Shown here: one piece after another, positions 62,628 to 64,000 of the stretch
How positions within the stretch are numbered: the stretch's first letter is position 1
How the letters are laid out: every line of letters begins with the position of its first letter
From: Devosia sp. ZB163
Lineage (GTDB): Bacteria; Pseudomonadota; Alphaproteobacteria; Rhizobiales; Devosiaceae
DNA: 64,000 nt
Assembly: GCF_028613635.1 (NCBI RefSeq)
Contig: NZ_JAQRMY010000001.1
Span: 1,220,331-1,284,330 of the forward strand
Direction: 5' to 3'
Program-made: the position numbers and the translations under genes
Notes under the pieces: model-generated
The model's database searches: none
Told to the model about the DNA's origin: nothing
What the model saw: the letters and a program-made list of their open reading frames with translations, nothing else

Positions 62628-64000
62628 TCAAGTCCCCCGCGGCTTCGCCCGCGCCGTCGCCGCCGCCTCCAGCGGGTTGTCCGGCCAGTAGTGCCGCGGA
62701 TACCGCCCCTTCAGGTCCTTGGCCACGTCCTTCCAGCTGCCGCGCCAGAAGCCCGGCAGGTCGCGTGTCGTCTGGATCGGCCGGTGCGCTGGCGACAGCA
62801 GCACCAGCAGCAGCGGCACCTTCCCGCCCGCGACGCTCGGGTGCTTGTCCATGCCGAACAGTTCCTGCACCCGAACTTCCAGCGCCGGGCCGTTCTCCGC
62901 CCCATAGTCGATCGGCAGCCGAGACCCCGACGGCGCGTCGAAATGCGATGGCAGCAGCCGCTCCATCTCCTGCCGCCTGCCCCAGGGCAGCAGCCCCTCC
63001 AGCGCCCCGGCGAGGTCGTCCGCCGTGACTTCGCCCAGTGCCGTCTTGCCGATCAGGCTCGGCACCAGCCAGTCGATATCCGCCGCAAGCCCCGCATCCG
63101 AAAGGTCGGGCCAGTCCTCGCCCAGCGTCGCCCGCAGGTAGCTCGCCCGCTCCCGCAGCGCGCGTTGCTCCTTCGTCCACGGCAGCTGCCCGATGCCGAG
63201 CCCGGCTATACCTTCGGCCAGTGCCTGAGCCGCCGCGGCGTCATCCGCAATCGCCACCGGCGCCTCGTCCAGCCGCAACGCGCCCAGCCGCCGCACCCGT
63301 CGCGCCCTCACGCTCCGCGACGCGCGGTCGAAAGCCATCACCGTTTCGTCGACGATCTGCCCGGCGAACAGCTCTTCGATTGTTGCCCTGTCGATCGCCA
63401 CAGCCGAGCGGATCCGCCCCGTTGCCGCCGCACCGGTCACATCCGCCACGACGAGGTACGGCGCCGTCGCCAGCGCATCCGTCTCATCGAGGCTCGCCTG
63501 CCGGCCGTTGGCCAGCCGGAACCGCCCCCGCGCGCCTGCCTGCTGCGCCACGCGATCGGGATAGGCCCGCGCCAGATGCCGCCCAACCTCGCCGCCGGCG
63601 CCGGTATTGCCCACCATCTGCGCCCAGCGCCGCGCCAGGCCGTGCGCCTCGTCGGCCCGCTTGCCGCGTTCGCGCCCAAGCCGCTCGAGCCGATGTCCGA
63701 GGTCGGTGCCGTCTCCCCCCAGACCGCGCTCACCCAGCAGCACCGCCAGCTGCGCGGCCGTCAGCGCATCGTCTTCCTCGGCGGCCCGGTGGATCATGTG
63801 GGCGAGCCGTGGATGCAGCGGCAACCGTGCCAGCGCCTTGCCCTCGGCGGTGATCCGTCCGCCCTCGTCCAGCGCCTCGAGCCCCTTGAGCAGGCCGACC
63901 GCTTCATTCCACGCTGGCCCCGGCGGCGGATCGAGGAATCTCAGTTGTCCCGGATCGGTCACGCCCCAACCCGCCAGATCGAGCGCCAGCCCGGAAAGAT
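62628..64000 (-). CDS. hrpB: ATP-dependent helicase HrpB (5' part outside window)
   Basis: C-terminal 457 codons of a DEAH-box helicase of the HrpB type; the frame is still open at base 64000. The visible part begins within the helicase tail (SLGLALDLAGWGVTDPGQLRFLDPPP on reading back from the edge, one residue order approximate) and includes EALDEGGRITAEGKALARLPLHPRLAHMI, the HA2-like region, and the HrpB-specific C-terminal domain (VLLSPAHRPIQTTRDLPGFWRGSWKDVAKDLKGRYPRHYWPDNP). It is convergent with recQ. HrpB is widespread but its cellular role in most bacteria is not known. Confidence 0.92.
   Translation of the reverse strand, partial: LSGLALDLAGWGVTDPGQLRFLDPPPGPAWNEAVGLLKGLEALDEGGRITAEGKALARLPLHPRLAHMIHRAAEEDDALTAAQLAVLLGERGLGGDGTDLGHRLERLGRERGKRADEAHGLARRWAQMVGNTGAGGEVGRHLARAYPDRVAQQAGARGRFRLANGRQASLDETDALATAPYLVVADVTGAAATGRIRSAVAIDRATIEELFAGQIVDETVMAFDRASRSVRARRVRRLGALRLDEAPVAIADDAAAAQALAEGIAGLGIGQLPWTKEQRALRERASYLRATLGEDWPDLSDAGLAADIDWLVPSLIGKTALGEVTADDLAGALEGLLPWGRRQEMERLLPSHFDAPSGSRLPIDYGAENGPALEVRVQELFGMDKHPSVAGGKVPLLLVLLSPAHRPIQTTRDLPGFWRGSWKDVAKDLKGRYPRHYWPDNPLEAAATARAKPRGT

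Overview
The window is GC-rich, densely coded bacterial chromosome. The gene set and the intergenic palindromes point to an alphaproteobacterium of the order Hyphomicrobiales, plausibly Devosia or a close relative. Pointers are the chitobiose-type importer beside a GH20 hexosaminidase, a PQQ-dehydrogenase cluster, a hemP/exbBD/tonB heme locus, opgGHC, FCD-domain GntR regulators and RIME/REP-like palindromes. The genus is an inference. I see no rRNA, tRNA, CRISPR array, insertion sequence or prophage.

Layout. 1-5.6 kb: amino-sugar uptake and hydrolysis, with a substrate-binding protein (cut at the left edge), two permeases fused into one polypeptide, a remnant of a ceramidase-like gene, and a GH20 beta-N-acetylhexosaminidase whose N-terminus looks frameshifted. 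5.6-11.8 kb: a periplasmic PQQ-dehydrogenase module with an ABC-2 transporter, two MoxJ-like binding proteins, a cytochrome c with a duplicated tail motif and the dehydrogenase, which has an Asp-x-Asp metal-site signature. A degenerate site-2-protease-like membrane protein follows. 12.5-22.1 kb: two GntR regulators, an RraA-like protein, an IlvD/Edd sugar-acid dehydratase, a CUT1 importer without an ATPase, a DapA-like lyase and an enolase-superfamily dehydratase, which together suggest sugar-acid catabolism.

22.2-30.7 kb: an HxlR regulator, a two-component system and a divergent RND efflux operon (adaptor, pump, outer-membrane factor). Paired 8-mers at 11-bp period lie between them. 31-35.4 kb: an aldo/keto reductase, a hydrolase, an isolated PhnM-like amidohydrolase and two tandem outer-membrane beta-barrel paralogues. 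35.6-44.8 kb: a heme-iron locus on the minus strand (hemP, a small exported protein, exbB, exbD, tonB, hugZ, an IalB-like protein, a heme receptor, an SbmA/BacA-type ABC transporter and a HutX-like heme protein). The usual periplasmic-binding-protein heme importer is not seen. 44.9-49.1 kb: a MoxR/DUF58/VWA operon led by a membrane-anchored trypsin-like protease.

49.2-53.9 kb: opgGHC for osmoregulated periplasmic glucans, with a small coupled ORF between opgG and opgH that looks like a detached OpgH N-terminus. 54.1-55.8 kb: a GT-C (PIG-V-like) mannosyltransferase with an overlapping exported protein. 55.9-60.5 kb: a stress or detoxification-like cluster of three AHSA1 (SRPBCC) proteins, an ArsR regulator, a remnant of a second ArsR, a YdeI-like protein and two alpha/beta hydrolases. 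60.6-64 kb: recQ, and hrpB cut by the right edge. RIME/REP-like palindromes sit in several gaps from 30.8 kb onward.
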